Assembly: GCA_949948825.1 (NCBI GenBank) | Contig: CATLIJ010000044.1 | Span: 1-13,133 of the forward strand | Origin: an uncultured Clostridiaceae bacterium | GTDB lineage: Bacteria > Bacillota > Clostridia > Lachnospirales > Lachnospiraceae | Reading direction: 5' to 3' | Length of the DNA stretch: 13,133 bases | Shown: piece by piece, positions 1 through 6,695 of the stretch | Numbering within the stretch: position 1 is the stretch's first letter | How the letters are laid out: every line of letters starts with the position of its first letter | Translations under genes and position numbers: made by a program | Notes under the pieces: model-generated | Told to the model about the DNA's origin: nothing | Seen by the model: the letters and a program-made list of their open reading frames with translations, nothing else | The model's database searches: none

Positions 1-858
1 CCCCATATAATAGGTCACACCTGCCAACCCTGCCAATCCTCCGGAGATTACCATAGAGGCCACCACATTTCTTCCCACATTGATTCCTGCATATCTGGCT
101 GCATTCTTGCTGGTACCCACGCATTTGATCTCATATCCAAATACAGTCCGGTCCAGAAGAAACTTCACCAGAAATGCCGTAAGCACAGCCAGCACAATTC
201 CCAAAGGAATATCCATTTTCAGATTTCCAACTGGCGTGTCCATCAAAGTCAGCCTTGCTGCCTTGGAGACTGCATTGGACTGACGGGACACGGGATTTAC
301 AAAATAAGTGTTAATAAAAAAGCTGATTACATACTGGGCGATGTAATTAATCATAATGGAAGAAACCACCTCATTGATGTTAAACTGGTGCTTCAGCCAT
401 CCAATCAGCCCGCCTACTGCTGCCCCTGTGACCATTCCCACCACAAGCACAAGTGGCTTTGCAATGGGAGCTGCCAGGGAACTGTATCCCACAATCAATG
501 TAGTGAGAAACCCTGCTGTCAGCATTTGTCCGGACACTCCAATATTAAACAGCCCTGCCCGAAGAGCCACAGCCACGGAAAGAGAGGCAAACAGCATGGG
601 AGTCCAGGCATTCATAAAGCTGGTAAAATCTGTCAAAATACTTTTATATCCCGCATAGGTAGGTTTCGGCAAAATTCCGGAGCCCTGAAGGAGATTCTGG
701 TACGCTGCCAGAGGATTCTTCCCCAAAAACAAAATCACCACTGCCCCTGCCAGCAAGCTTAACACAATGGCAAACAGCGGAATGGTCACAGACTGCTGCC
801 GCTCATTTCCCAGCAGCCGCACCATTCCCTTTTTCAGTCCATGGCTAATTCCTTTCAT
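1..858 (-). CDS. BMP-type nucleoside ABC transporter permease (partial)
   Basis: Inner-membrane permease of the BPD_transp_2 family, the YufP/NupP-like partner of BMP-type nucleoside importers. The frame is open from ATG at 858 to the left edge (286 codons), so the C-terminus is missing. The N-terminus is a short basic cytoplasmic stretch (MKGISHGLKKGMVRLLG), followed by hydrophobic helices starting near residue 25 (IPLFAIVLSLLAGAVVILF). The family hallmark RAGLFNIGVSGQM follows, then several more hydrophobic segments. The start overlaps the ATPase stop by 14 bases and has a GGGGGTG ribosome site inside the ATPase gene, so the two are translationally coupled. A second permease normally follows in such operons and would lie beyond the left edge. 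The family is clear. The substrate (nucleoside) is inferred from the family and the neighbours. Confidence 0.88.
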   Translation of the reverse strand, partial: MKGISHGLKKGMVRLLGNERQQSVTIPLFAIVLSLLAGAVVILFLGKNPLAAYQNLLQGSGILPKPTYAGYKSILTDFTSFMNAWTPMLFASLSVAVALRAGLFNIGVSGQMLTAGFLTTLIVGYSSLAAPIAKPLVLVVGMVTGAAVGGLIGWLKHQFNINEVVSSIMINYIAQYVISFFINTYFVNPVSRQSNAVSKAARLTLMDTPVGNLKMDIPLGIVLAVLTAFLVKFLLDRTVFGYEIKCVGTSKNAARYAGINVGRNVVASMVISGGLAGLAGVTYYMG

Positions 859-2386
859 CTGATTTCACCCCCATCATAAATTCTCCCACTTCATTGGCTG
901 TCAAAGACTTTCTGTCCGCAATTTTCTGAATCTGTCCGTTGTAAATGACCCCAATGGTATCTGCCAAATCCATAATTTCATCCAGCTCCAGAGAAATGAG
1001 AAGAATCGCCTTTCCTGCATCCCTCTCCTGGATAATCTGCCGGTGAATATTTTCAATGGCCCCAATATCCAGTCCTCTGGTTGGCTGCACAAAAATCATC
1101 AGAGGAGACTTAAGCTCAATCTCCCGGCCGATAATAGCCTTCTGCTGATTGCCGCCACTCATGGAACGAACCACAGTCCCCACTCCCTGACCGCTTCGAA
1201 TGTCATACCGCTCAATCAGTTCCTCCCCATACCGGACAAATTCTGCTGAATTGAGAATCCCTTTTCTGGAAAATGGCTCCTTAAAATAATCCTTCAGAGC
1301 CAGATTCTCTCCCAAATCAAAATCCAGCACCAGACCAAAAGCCTGACGGTCCTCAGGAATATAGGAGATTCCCTCCAAAGTCCTCTTCCGGATACTATAG
1401 CTGGTAATATCTGTCCCGTTCAGCACAATACTTCCCTCTGACGCCCTGGCAAGCCCTGTAATGGCATCTGCAATCTCCACCTGGCCATTGCCTGACACCC
1501 CTGCTATGGCAAAGATTTCCCCGCCCCGGACTGAAAAGGACACCTCCTTTACCACCGGAAAACCATCCTGATTTTTCACAGTAAGATTTTTCACCTCAAG
1601 AACCGTTTCCTTAAAATCCGGCTCCTGTTTTTCCACAGTAAAGGACACCTCCCGCCCCACCATCAGATTGGCCATGGTTCTTGTGGAGGTGGAGGCCACA
1701 TCCAGCACATCCACAAGTCTGCCCCGGTTCAGAATCCCGCACCGGTCCGCCACCTTTTTAATCTCCTCCAGCTTGTGGGTAATCAGAATAATGGTCTTCC
1801 CGTTTTCCCGAAGGCCCCGAATGATCTCCAGCAAAAATTCGATTTCCTGGGGAGTCAGCACAGCAGTCGGCTCATCAAAAATCAGAATCTCCGCCTCCCG
1901 GTAAAGCATTTTCAAAATCTCCACCCGCTGGCGCACCGACACATTGAGATTTTCAATCACATCCGTAGGATTTACCTCCAAACCATACTTTCTGGACAAT
2001 TCCTCCACCTTTTTGTCCGCCTTTTTGATATCCACAAAGGGAAGGATTCCAAAAAGCCGGTCTTTGCTCTCCAATCCCAAAATAATATTCTCTGTGATAG
2101 TATAGTTTTCCACCAGCTTAAAATGCTGATGCACCATACCAATATTCAGTCTGGTTGCATAGCTGGGAGACGTGATTCTCTCCTTTTTTCCCCGAATCAC
2201 AATCTCCCCCTCATCTGGTTCATACATTCCAAACAGCATGCTCATCAACGTGGATTTTCCTGCCCCATTCTCCCCCAGCAGCGCGAAAATCTCTCCCTTT
2301 CGGATCTGCAGCGTCACATCATCATTTGCCACAATGCCCGGAAAACGCTTGGTAATGTGGTTCATCTCAATAATATTTTCCCACAT
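845..2386 (-). CDS. Nucleoside/sugar ABC transporter double ATPase (NupO/YufO-like)
   Basis: Cytoplasmic energising subunit of the importer, 513 aa with two fused nucleotide-binding domains, the usual size for this family. Domain 1 has Walker A GENGAGKST (38-46), a Q-loop glutamine in MVHQHF (87), a signature region LNVSVRQRVEI (about 147-157) and Walker B ILIFDEP (167-173). Domain 2 has the degenerate Walker A GVSGNGQ, the signature MSGGNQQK and the family's IFVQPTRGLDIGA block, where Gln replaces the Walker B acid. I chose ATG 2386 because GGAGGG lies about five bases upstream. The longer frame to 2500 would begin inside a terminator hairpin. In domain 1, Ser stands where the signature glycine is usually found. 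The gene lies downstream of the binding-protein gene, after a terminator-like hairpin, and overlaps the permease gene. Confidence 0.93.
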   Translation of the reverse strand: MWENIIEMNHITKRFPGIVANDDVTLQIRKGEIFALLGENGAGKSTLMSMLFGMYEPDEGEIVIRGKKERITSPSYATRLNIGMVHQHFKLVENYTITENIILGLESKDRLFGILPFVDIKKADKKVEELSRKYGLEVNPTDVIENLNVSVRQRVEILKMLYREAEILIFDEPTAVLTPQEIEFLLEIIRGLRENGKTIILITHKLEEIKKVADRCGILNRGRLVDVLDVASTSTRTMANLMVGREVSFTVEKQEPDFKETVLEVKNLTVKNQDGFPVVKEVSFSVRGGEIFAIAGVSGNGQVEIADAITGLARASEGSIVLNGTDITSYSIRKRTLEGISYIPEDRQAFGLVLDFDLGENLALKDYFKEPFSRKGILNSAEFVRYGEELIERYDIRSGQGVGTVVRSMSGGNQQKAIIGREIELKSPLMIFVQPTRGLDIGAIENIHRQIIQERDAGKAILLISLELDEIMDLADTIGVIYNGQIQKIADRKSLTANEVGEFMMGVKSDERN

Positions 2387-2436
2387 GCCGTCCCTCCTCT
2401 TCTTCCTGTTTATGTCAGATTCCCCGCCCCATAAAT

Positions 2437-2461
2437 CAATGTTATTAACAAAATAACATTG
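2437..2461. repeat. Perfect 10-bp inverted repeat in the ATPase leader
   Basis: caatgttatt and aataacattg are exact reverse complements separated by five bases (aacaa). The repeat lies about 50 bases upstream of the ATPase start, after the terminator hairpin. It could be a repressor operator, or an RNA hairpin protecting the 5' end of mRNA that reads through or is processed. It has no T-run on either strand, so it is not a terminator. Confidence 0.7.
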
Positions 2462-2477
2462 CCTCCCTAACTGTAAC

Positions 2478-2525
2478 AAAAAATCCCGGCTCATAGGCAT
2501 TCCGCTCGAATCCTATAAGCCGGGG
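2478..2525 (-). terminator. Rho-independent terminator/attenuator between binding protein and ATPase
   Basis: On the minus strand, CCCGGCTTATAGG pairs with CCTATGAGCCGGG over 13 bp with one U-G pair. The stem continues as ATTC/GAAT past a single bulged G to a loop of about five bases. TTTTTT follows almost directly at 2483-2478. It lies 64 bases after the BMP stop codon, inside what should be one transport operon. The likely effect is partial termination, giving much more binding protein than ATPase and permease. Confidence 0.85.
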
Positions 2526-2545
2526 TTCCTTACCCGTGACAGTCT

Positions 2546-2584
2546 GTTATGTTACTGTGTGCCGGCAAGCCAGTAAACAATAAC
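2546..2584 (-). repeat. Imperfect hairpin just after the BMP stop codon
   Basis: On the minus strand, GTTAT...TTACTG can pair with CAGTAA...ATAAC across a loop containing the self-complementary TGCCGGCA, with a small internal loop. It begins five bases after the binding-protein stop codon. There is no T-run, so it is more likely an mRNA 3' stability structure or repeat remnant than a terminator. Confidence 0.35.
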
Positions 2585-2588
2585 CTTT

Positions 2589-3806
2589 TTACTTCAGTCC
2601 TGGGAAATCGTCCGGCTGAATGTTGTTAAAGTTGGCCGCCGGAACAATGGTTCCGTCCTTCACCAGCCCGTATGCTTCATCCAGCTTCTCAATGGTTTCT
2701 GCTGACATCTGATGACGTCCGTCCTCTTTTACAAACCCGGTGGAATCCGTGTCTGCTCCCAGCAGTGCGTTGCCTCCTACAAAGCTTCCGTCCATAATGG
2801 CATTCAGCTGCTTCTCCACATTCATTCCCATAACCTTCAGGCCGGAAGTAAGAATAATATTGTCTGCTCCGTTGGCTCCGTCGTCATACTGATCTACATC
2901 ACAGCCAATCACTTTTACACCCGTAGCTTCCTTTGCTGCGGTAAATACGCCATTGCCAGAACCGCCTGCTGCCACAAAGATAATATCGCAGCCCTGATCA
3001 ATGAGAGCCTTGCCCACTACCTTGCCTGTGGCCTCATCTGCAAAGCTTCCCACATAGTTGCCGCCTACATTGGCATTAGTCACATCAGTTCCTGCATAGG
3101 AAGCAATCTCCACAACCTCTGCCGCAGCGCCAAGCTTAGCATTGGCATAATTCACTCCGGACTCAAATCCGTACTGATAGTTTACATTCGATGGATAAGC
3201 GATTCCATTGACTACAGCCACCTTTCCGGTCTTGGTCTCCAGGGCTGCCGCCATTCCTGCAAAGAATCCGCTCTCCTGCTCCTTAAACTGCATTGCATAT
3301 ACATTGTCACAGGCAACCTCAGTTCCTTCTGCATCCGTGGGATAAGAATCCACCAGCAAAAATTTCACATCTGGATTGTCATTGGCAATGGCTCCGATGG
3401 CAGCAAACTGGAAGCCGCAGCAGACAATCACATCATAATCAGCCACAATGTCCTGCACTGCCTGTACAGCTGCCGCTGTATCGCCGGTCTCCTCCCGCAC
3501 CGGAGTCACCGTAGCTTCTGGATGTAACCCGATAAAAGACAGAATCCCGTTATAATTGTCCTCATTAAACGAACCGTCGTCCACTCCGGACGGGCTGCTG
3601 ACAATGGCAATCTTCAAAGCAGAGCTTACAGACTCAACTCCATGGGACTCTTCTCCTGCCTTCGGATCATCCGGAGCCTCTGCCAGACTGCTGGAAGCCT
3701 CTGTGGGCGCAGCTGCTGTAGTAGGATTCTGAGTTCCACCGCCGCATCCGGTCAGAAGGGAGCCTGCCAGAACCATAGCCATCATTGCACATAATGTTTT
3801 TTTCAT
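2589..3806 (-). CDS. BMP family nucleoside-binding lipoprotein
   Basis: Substrate-binding lipoprotein of the BMP/PnrA (TmpC) family, 405 aa, anchored to the outer face of the membrane and feeding the ATPase/permease pair encoded downstream. It has a signal peptide with lipobox LLTGC (lipidated Cys 21), then a Ser/Ala/Glu-rich linker to about residue 62. The periplasmic-binding-type fold starts at LKIAIVSS. Family features include DDGSFNE near the first ligand loop, CCGFQFAAIGAIA, ESGFFAGMAAALE and FVAAGGSGNGVFTAAKE. ATG 3806 has an AAAGGAGA ribosome site 10-11 bases upstream. Members with known ligands bind purine nucleosides. From its place next to an MtnA/aldolase set I infer a nucleoside such as a 5'-modified adenosine, but the ligand cannot be read from sequence. 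Confidence 0.95.
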   Translation of the reverse strand: MKKTLCAMMAMVLAGSLLTGCGGGTQNPTTAAAPTEASSSLAEAPDDPKAGEESHGVESVSSALKIAIVSSPSGVDDGSFNEDNYNGILSFIGLHPEATVTPVREETGDTAAAVQAVQDIVADYDVIVCCGFQFAAIGAIANDNPDVKFLLVDSYPTDAEGTEVACDNVYAMQFKEQESGFFAGMAAALETKTGKVAVVNGIAYPSNVNYQYGFESGVNYANAKLGAAAEVVEIASYAGTDVTNANVGGNYVGSFADEATGKVVGKALIDQGCDIIFVAAGGSGNGVFTAAKEATGVKVIGCDVDQYDDGANGADNIILTSGLKVMGMNVEKQLNAIMDGSFVGGNALLGADTDSTGFVKEDGRHQMSAETIEKLDEAYGLVKDGTIVPAANFNNIQPDDFPGLK

Positions 3807-3827
3807 TGTACTGTTCTCTCCTTTTCC

Positions 3828-3842
3828 GGTAAAATTATTACC
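3828..3842. repeat. Short palindrome in the BMP leader
   Basis: ggtaa and ttacc flank a five-base centre (aatta) in the 111-base gap between the isomerase and BMP genes. It sits between the proposed -10 box and the ribosome site of the BMP gene. It may be an operator half-site pair, but arms of five bases are too short to be sure. Confidence 0.25.
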
Positions 3843-3848
3843 TCTTTA

Positions 3849-3877
3849 TTTTTACTACAGATTTCACCAAAATACAA
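3849..3877 (-). promoter_or_regulatory. Possible promoter of the BMP transporter operon
   Basis: Minus strand: TTGTAT (3877-3872), a 17-base spacer, then TAAAAA (3854-3849), about 43 bases before the BMP start. Both hexamers match the sigma-A consensus only partly. No terminator is visible after the isomerase gene, so read-through from the upstream operon is equally possible. Confidence 0.3.
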
Positions 3878-3917
3878 GATGTTTTTATGAATAATTCGCT
3901 TTCCGGTTCTTTTCTCC

Positions 3918-4988
3918 TTATCCTTCCCATATTTTTTTCAGACTTTCCGTATAAGGAGGACGGCAGATTCCGTGTTCTGTTACAATTCCGCTGATCAGAG
4001 AATGGTCTGTCACATCAAAAGCCGGATTGTAGCATTTCACCTCCTCAAGAGCCATGGGAGCTTCATAAAACTTGTTTTTAATCTCATCCGGACTGCGCAG
4101 CTCAATCTGAACATCCTCTCCGGTCCGGCAGCTTCTGTCAATGGTAGAGCTGGGTCCCAGCACATAAAAAGGAATCCCGTAATGCTTGGCCAGAATTGCC
4201 ACTCCGCTGGTGCCGATCTTATTGGCTGTGTCTCCGTTAGCTGCCACCCGGTCGCAGCCTACCAGACAAGCCTGAACCCATCCATTTTTCATCACCAGAC
4301 TTGCCATGTTATCACAGATCAGGGTCACATCAATACCTGCCTTCTGCAGCTCATAGGAGGTCAGCCGCGCTCCCTGTAAAAGCGGCCGTGTCTCATCCGC
4401 AAACACATGAAACTCCATGCCTCTCTCCTTTCCCAAAAACAAAGGACCAAGGGCAGTTCCATAGCGGGAGGTGGCAAGGGGGCCTGCATTACAGTGAGTC
4501 AGAATCCCGTCCCCGTCCTTTAAAAGAGAAAGCCCGTACTCAGAAATGGCGCGGCACATATCCATGTCTTCCTTCTGAATGGCAAGACATTCCTGCTCCA
4601 GCTTCTCTAAAATCTCCGGGACCGGAAGCTCCCTGTTTCTCACTGCCACCTGTTCCATCCGGTTTAAAGCCCAGCTTAAATTTACAGCGGTGGGTCTTGC
4701 TGAATCCAGATAGTTCCGATATTCACAAAACTGCCGGTAAAACGCTTCATAATCTTCCGTGTGAATGGTCCGTGCCAGAATATAAATGCCAAACCCCGCA
4801 CAAATGCCAATCGCCGGCGCTCCCCGGACCTTCAGTTCAAAAATTGCGTCATACAGATCCTTTGGAGTCCTCAAAGTCAGATACTCGGTCCTGGAAGGCA
4901 GCCTGGTCTGGTCAATAATCACAACTGACGCTTTGTCCTCTCCTAATTTTACATTGTCAATATGGGTAATCTGTTTTAACGAATCCAT
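3918..4988 (-). CDS. mtnA: S-methyl-5-thioribose-1-phosphate isomerase (MtnA family)
   Basis: Converts the aldose 5-methylthioribose-1-phosphate (or 5-deoxyribose-1-phosphate) to the ketose ribulose-1-phosphate form in methionine or 5'-deoxyadenosine salvage. It has 356 aa, close to the roughly 350 usual for the family. Motifs are RGAPAIGICAG (55-65), LTHCNAGPLAT (163-173) with catalytic Cys166, FADETRPLLQGARLT (196-210), and GCDRVAANGDTANKIGT (244-260) with catalytic Asp246. Both catalytic residues are present with the spacing seen in Bacillus MtnA. I chose ATG 4988 because AGGAGG lies five bases upstream, inside the end of the dehydrogenase gene. The upstream stop is one base away (TGAGATG), so the genes are tightly coupled. 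eIF2B-type regulatory paralogues lack this Cys/Asp pair. Which of the two sugar phosphates is preferred is not evident. Confidence 0.93.
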   Translation of the reverse strand: MDSLKQITHIDNVKLGEDKASVVIIDQTRLPSRTEYLTLRTPKDLYDAIFELKVRGAPAIGICAGFGIYILARTIHTEDYEAFYRQFCEYRNYLDSARPTAVNLSWALNRMEQVAVRNRELPVPEILEKLEQECLAIQKEDMDMCRAISEYGLSLLKDGDGILTHCNAGPLATSRYGTALGPLFLGKERGMEFHVFADETRPLLQGARLTSYELQKAGIDVTLICDNMASLVMKNGWVQACLVGCDRVAANGDTANKIGTSGVAILAKHYGIPFYVLGPSSTIDRSCRTGEDVQIELRSPDEIKNKFYEAPMALEEVKCYNPAFDVTDHSLISGIVTEHGICRPPYTESLKKIWEG

Positions 4989-4989
4989 C

Positions 4990-5985
4990 TCATCCTCCTG
5001 TTCCAGCTGTGTCTGCCAGATCCCCGCCATCCAAAGAGTCATCTCCTATGGCAAATCCTGGCTTAAAGCTTCTGGAGGAAAATGCATCTTCCCAGTTTTT
5101 CAGCTCATAAAATTCCACAGGAGGCAATTCAATCAATCCCTTCTTTAACAGGCGCAGGGCTGGCTCAAAAGGACCGCACCGGCTCCCTTTAATGGTAATC
5201 TCATTTACTACAAAATAACTCATATCTACATTTGCAGTTCCCGCGTAAGTGCTTTTCAGCACAATCGTCCCCTGCTTGCGGACCAGCCTGGAAGCCAGAT
5301 TCAGTCCTGACGGCGCCCCGGAGGCTTCCACCACCACCTCAAACGTCACTCCTTCTTCATCTGCCTCCTCTGCTGTCCGGATCTTTCCAAACCTTTTAAA
5401 ATTCTCCAGCTTCTCCACATGTTTTCCCAGAATCGTAAGGCCTGCCCCATAAAGATGAAGCACTGACGCAATCAGATAAGCCAGACGCCCGTCGCCAATG
5501 ATTGCAATTTCAATATCCGGATTGATGTGAACCTGGGACGGAATCTCCAAAGCAGCAGCCAGGGGCTCGGTCAAAAGGGCCTCCTTCATGGAAAGAGAAT
5601 CTGGTATCTCGTGAAGAAGATGAGTTTCCAATGTCATGTACTCTGCAAAGCATCCGTCCTTCCGGTTCATGCCAAGCACTCTTCGCTCCAGGCAATGCTT
5701 TTCCCGTCCGGTGCGGCAGTAAATACACTTCCCGCACCCGGCATTCATCTCTCCCACTACCCTTTTGCCCACCCAGGCAGGGTCCGGAGACTGCTCTACA
5801 ATCCCCACAAATTCATGGCCCATAATCCCCGAAAAATCCGGCCGGTAGCCCTTTCTCACCTCCCGGTCCGTGCTGCAGACCCCGGCATAAATAATCCGAA
5901 GCAGGCTCTCGGTTTCCGTCGGCTCCGGCACCGGCAGATCTTCCCGGTACACAGCACGTTTTCCGTCAAAATAAATTCCTTTCAT
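4990..5985 (-). CDS. Zinc-dependent MDR alcohol dehydrogenase
   Basis: Medium-chain dehydrogenase/reductase, 331 aa. The catalytic zinc site is Cys37 in AGVCSTD, His57-Glu58 in GHEFVG and probably Glu140 in LLTEPLAAA. The structural zinc site is four cysteines, 84, 87, 90 and 98. The Rossmann segment AIIGDGRLAYLIA (161-173) has GxGxxA in place of the usual GxGxxG. Between an aldolase and MtnA, the likely job is NAD(P)H reduction of the aldehyde released by the aldolase: acetaldehyde to ethanol, or methylthioacetaldehyde to methylthioethanol. The start at 5985 has AAAGGGA upstream. The last residues (about 316-331, Asp/Gly-rich) fall outside the fold, and the final AGTGG is encoded by the isomerase ribosome site. 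A polyol dehydrogenase in the oxidising direction is the main alternative. Confidence 0.85.
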   Translation of the reverse strand: MKGIYFDGKRAVYREDLPVPEPTETESLLRIIYAGVCSTDREVRKGYRPDFSGIMGHEFVGIVEQSPDPAWVGKRVVGEMNAGCGKCIYCRTGREKHCLERRVLGMNRKDGCFAEYMTLETHLLHEIPDSLSMKEALLTEPLAAALEIPSQVHINPDIEIAIIGDGRLAYLIASVLHLYGAGLTILGKHVEKLENFKRFGKIRTAEEADEEGVTFEVVVEASGAPSGLNLASRLVRKQGTIVLKSTYAGTANVDMSYFVVNEITIKGSRCGPFEPALRLLKKGLIELPPVEFYELKNWEDAFSSRSFKPGFAIGDDSLDGGDLADTAGTGG

Positions 5986-6041
5986 TCTTTTCCCTTTCTT
6001 TTTTGTTGCTATTCAACTGGCAAGATCCCTCCTGTACCTTC

Positions 6042-6650
6042 TCACTCCTCATATCCGGGAATGACTGCTGGTGTCCCGCTCTGCAATGCCATATGATAAA
6101 TCCTGGCTGTATCCTCCACATAAACACTGTTTACATAAGCAGCCTCCATGGTCTCTCCCACAGCTACCACCCCATGGTTGGCCATCAGGCAGGCATTTTT
6201 CCGTTCCAGAATCGGCACTGCATTCAATCCCACCTGGGCGCTTCCCTGGGCAGCATAGGCACTCACCTCCAGCTTTCCCTTTAAAAACGGAATCATCTCA
6301 ATCAGAACCACAGGAATTTCCTGATGGTTCACCGCAAAGCTGGTGGCATAGGGAGAATGGGTATGAACCACTGCCTTTACATGAGGCAGATGCTTATATA
6401 TCTCAGCATGCATCCGCCACTCAGAGGAGGGCATATGACAGCCTTCCACCACCTGTCCCTCCAGGTCTGTGACTACAATATCCTTTTCTTCCATAATCTC
6501 ATAATCATAGGAGCTGGGTGTAATCACCATCCACCCCTTTTCCCCGTAAAACATACTCATATTGCCGCTAGTCCCTGCCATCAGCTTCTCCCGGTATGCC
6601 TTTTTTGCCGCCTCCAGCACGGATTTTTTTAAAACTGCCAGTTCCTCCAT
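6042..6650 (-). CDS. Class II aldolase (fuculose-/methylthioribulose-phosphate aldolase type)
   Basis: Zinc-dependent aldolase of the AraD/FucA family, 202 aa, splitting a ketose-1-phosphate into DHAP and an aldehyde. Seen: phosphate-binding GTSGN (26-30) and TPSS, catalytic Glu77 in SSEWRMHAE, zinc ligands His96 and His98 in VVHTHSPYAT, and His159 in MANHGVV. Each is shifted by four from E. coli L-fuculose-1-phosphate aldolase (Glu73, His92, His94, His155), so the active site is intact. In this neighbourhood the expected substrate is 5-methylthioribulose-1-phosphate or 5-deoxyribulose-1-phosphate rather than fuculose, because no fucose isomerase or kinase is present and MtnA follows. Start 6650 has AAGGAG five bases upstream. 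The gene is 45 bases after the lipoprotein gene and 56 before the dehydrogenase, with no terminator between. Confidence 0.92.
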   Translation of the reverse strand: MEELAVLKKSVLEAAKKAYREKLMAGTSGNMSMFYGEKGWMVITPSSYDYEIMEEKDIVVTDLEGQVVEGCHMPSSEWRMHAEIYKHLPHVKAVVHTHSPYATSFAVNHQEIPVVLIEMIPFLKGKLEVSAYAAQGSAQVGLNAVPILERKNACLMANHGVVAVGETMEAAYVNSVYVEDTARIYHMALQSGTPAVIPGYEE

Positions 6651-6695
6651 AAGAACTCCTTCCTGTCCCCTGATCTTGTTTCCTCCACATTATGA

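Noticed and set aside
1775..2434. 219-codon plus-strand open frame
   Set aside because: Antisense shadow of the ATPase gene, with no family features.
2387..2500. N-terminal extension of the ATPase to 2500
   Set aside because: It would start in the loop of the terminator hairpin and has no ribosome site; ATG 2386 has a strong one and matches the family's N-terminus.
2712..3527. 271-codon plus-strand open frame
   Set aside because: Antisense shadow of the BMP lipoprotein gene.
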